From Oscillatoriaceae cyanobacterium Prado104 (GTDB taxonomy: Bacteria > Cyanobacteriota > Cyanobacteriia > Cyanobacteriales > Microcoleaceae), in contig JALOON010000101.1 in assembly GCA_025454405.1 (NCBI GenBank), positions 1 to 44,175 on the forward strand: 44,175 bases of DNA. Direction: 5' to 3'. How positions within the stretch are numbered: the stretch's first letter is position 1; each line of letters starts with the position of its first letter. Both the position numbers and the translations under genes were made by a program. Below, piece after piece: positions 44,126 through 44,175 of this stretch. The notes below the pieces were generated by a model. It made no database searches. It saw nothing but the letters and a program-made list of their open reading frames with translations, and was not told the DNA's origin.

Positions 44126-44175
44126 GCTTGCTGAATAAAACTCTCAGCCCCCGAGAGCAATGGTTTTGAGCCTTT
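44122..44175. mobile_element. Insertion-sequence end, cut by the window edge
   Basis: These 54 bases are identical to 26303-26356 and start TAGGGCTTGCTGAATAAA. The window ends inside the element, so whether a transposase follows cannot be seen. Confidence 0.6.

Overview
The window looks like chromosomal DNA of a filamentous, non-heterocystous cyanobacterium of the Oscillatoria/Microcoleus/Phormidium type. Signs of this are the very frequent CGATCG and GCGATCGC (HIP1) sites, short heptamer-like tandem repeats (ACCAATT, GATAGTT, AACTCAA types), a Ycf66 protein, a DUF6464-like protein, a zinc-ribbon/Ser-Thr kinase/WD40 fusion, and two giant DUF4347/RTX surface proteins. The genus is inferred, not proven. 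I saw no rRNA or tRNA gene and no CRISPR array.

Layout. 1-2.4 kb: a peroxiredoxin-like gene, a DUF433/DUF5615 toxin-antitoxin pair, and a truncated second DUF433 copy that carries a duplicated leader. 2.4-9.4 kb (minus): a 2154-residue DUF4347 protein with delta-60 repeats, Ig-like modules, a Thr-Pro linker and RTX repeats, preceded by the wreck of a paralogue. 10.1-14.2 kb: a very large DUF2157-type membrane protein. 14.2-15.5 kb (minus): a PIN-domain protein coupled to an unrecognised helical protein. 15.7-16.7 kb: a glutathionyl-hydroquinone reductase. 16.9-17.5 kb: the remains of a DrmD-like helicase gene, internally deleted and split by a 111-bp MITE-like insertion. 17.5-22.7 kb: divergent CBS-domain histidine kinase and PhoD-like phosphatase. 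23-27.1 kb: methionine aminopeptidase, Ser/Thr kinase-WD40 protein and transaldolase-like aldolase. 27.4-32.1 kb: a 54-residue protein, a 2Fe-2S ferredoxin, cobyric acid synthase and an extended Ycf66 protein. 32.3-33.6 kb: a TnpB-only IS605-type element. 34-36 kb: two small genes and a repeat-rich gap. 36.2-43.9 kb: a second giant DUF4347 protein (2579 residues) with a lectin-like region, seven DUF11 repeats, four Ig-like repeats, a Thr-Pro linker and a long RTX array.

Together the genes mix housekeeping and stress functions (map, cobQ, talC-like, GS-HQR, peroxiredoxin), signalling proteins and envelope proteins. The two giant proteins share an N-terminal DUF4347 domain and an RTX end but have different central modules. 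No secretion apparatus for them is visible here.

The intergenic DNA is rich in small mobile debris: a MITE with a 6-bp target duplication, two TnpB-type right-end or omega-RNA-like remnants with the same hairpin architecture, one intact lone TnpB, a 54-bp sequence present identically twice, and several dispersed hairpin families. One hairpin family sits at gene 3' ends in three places.
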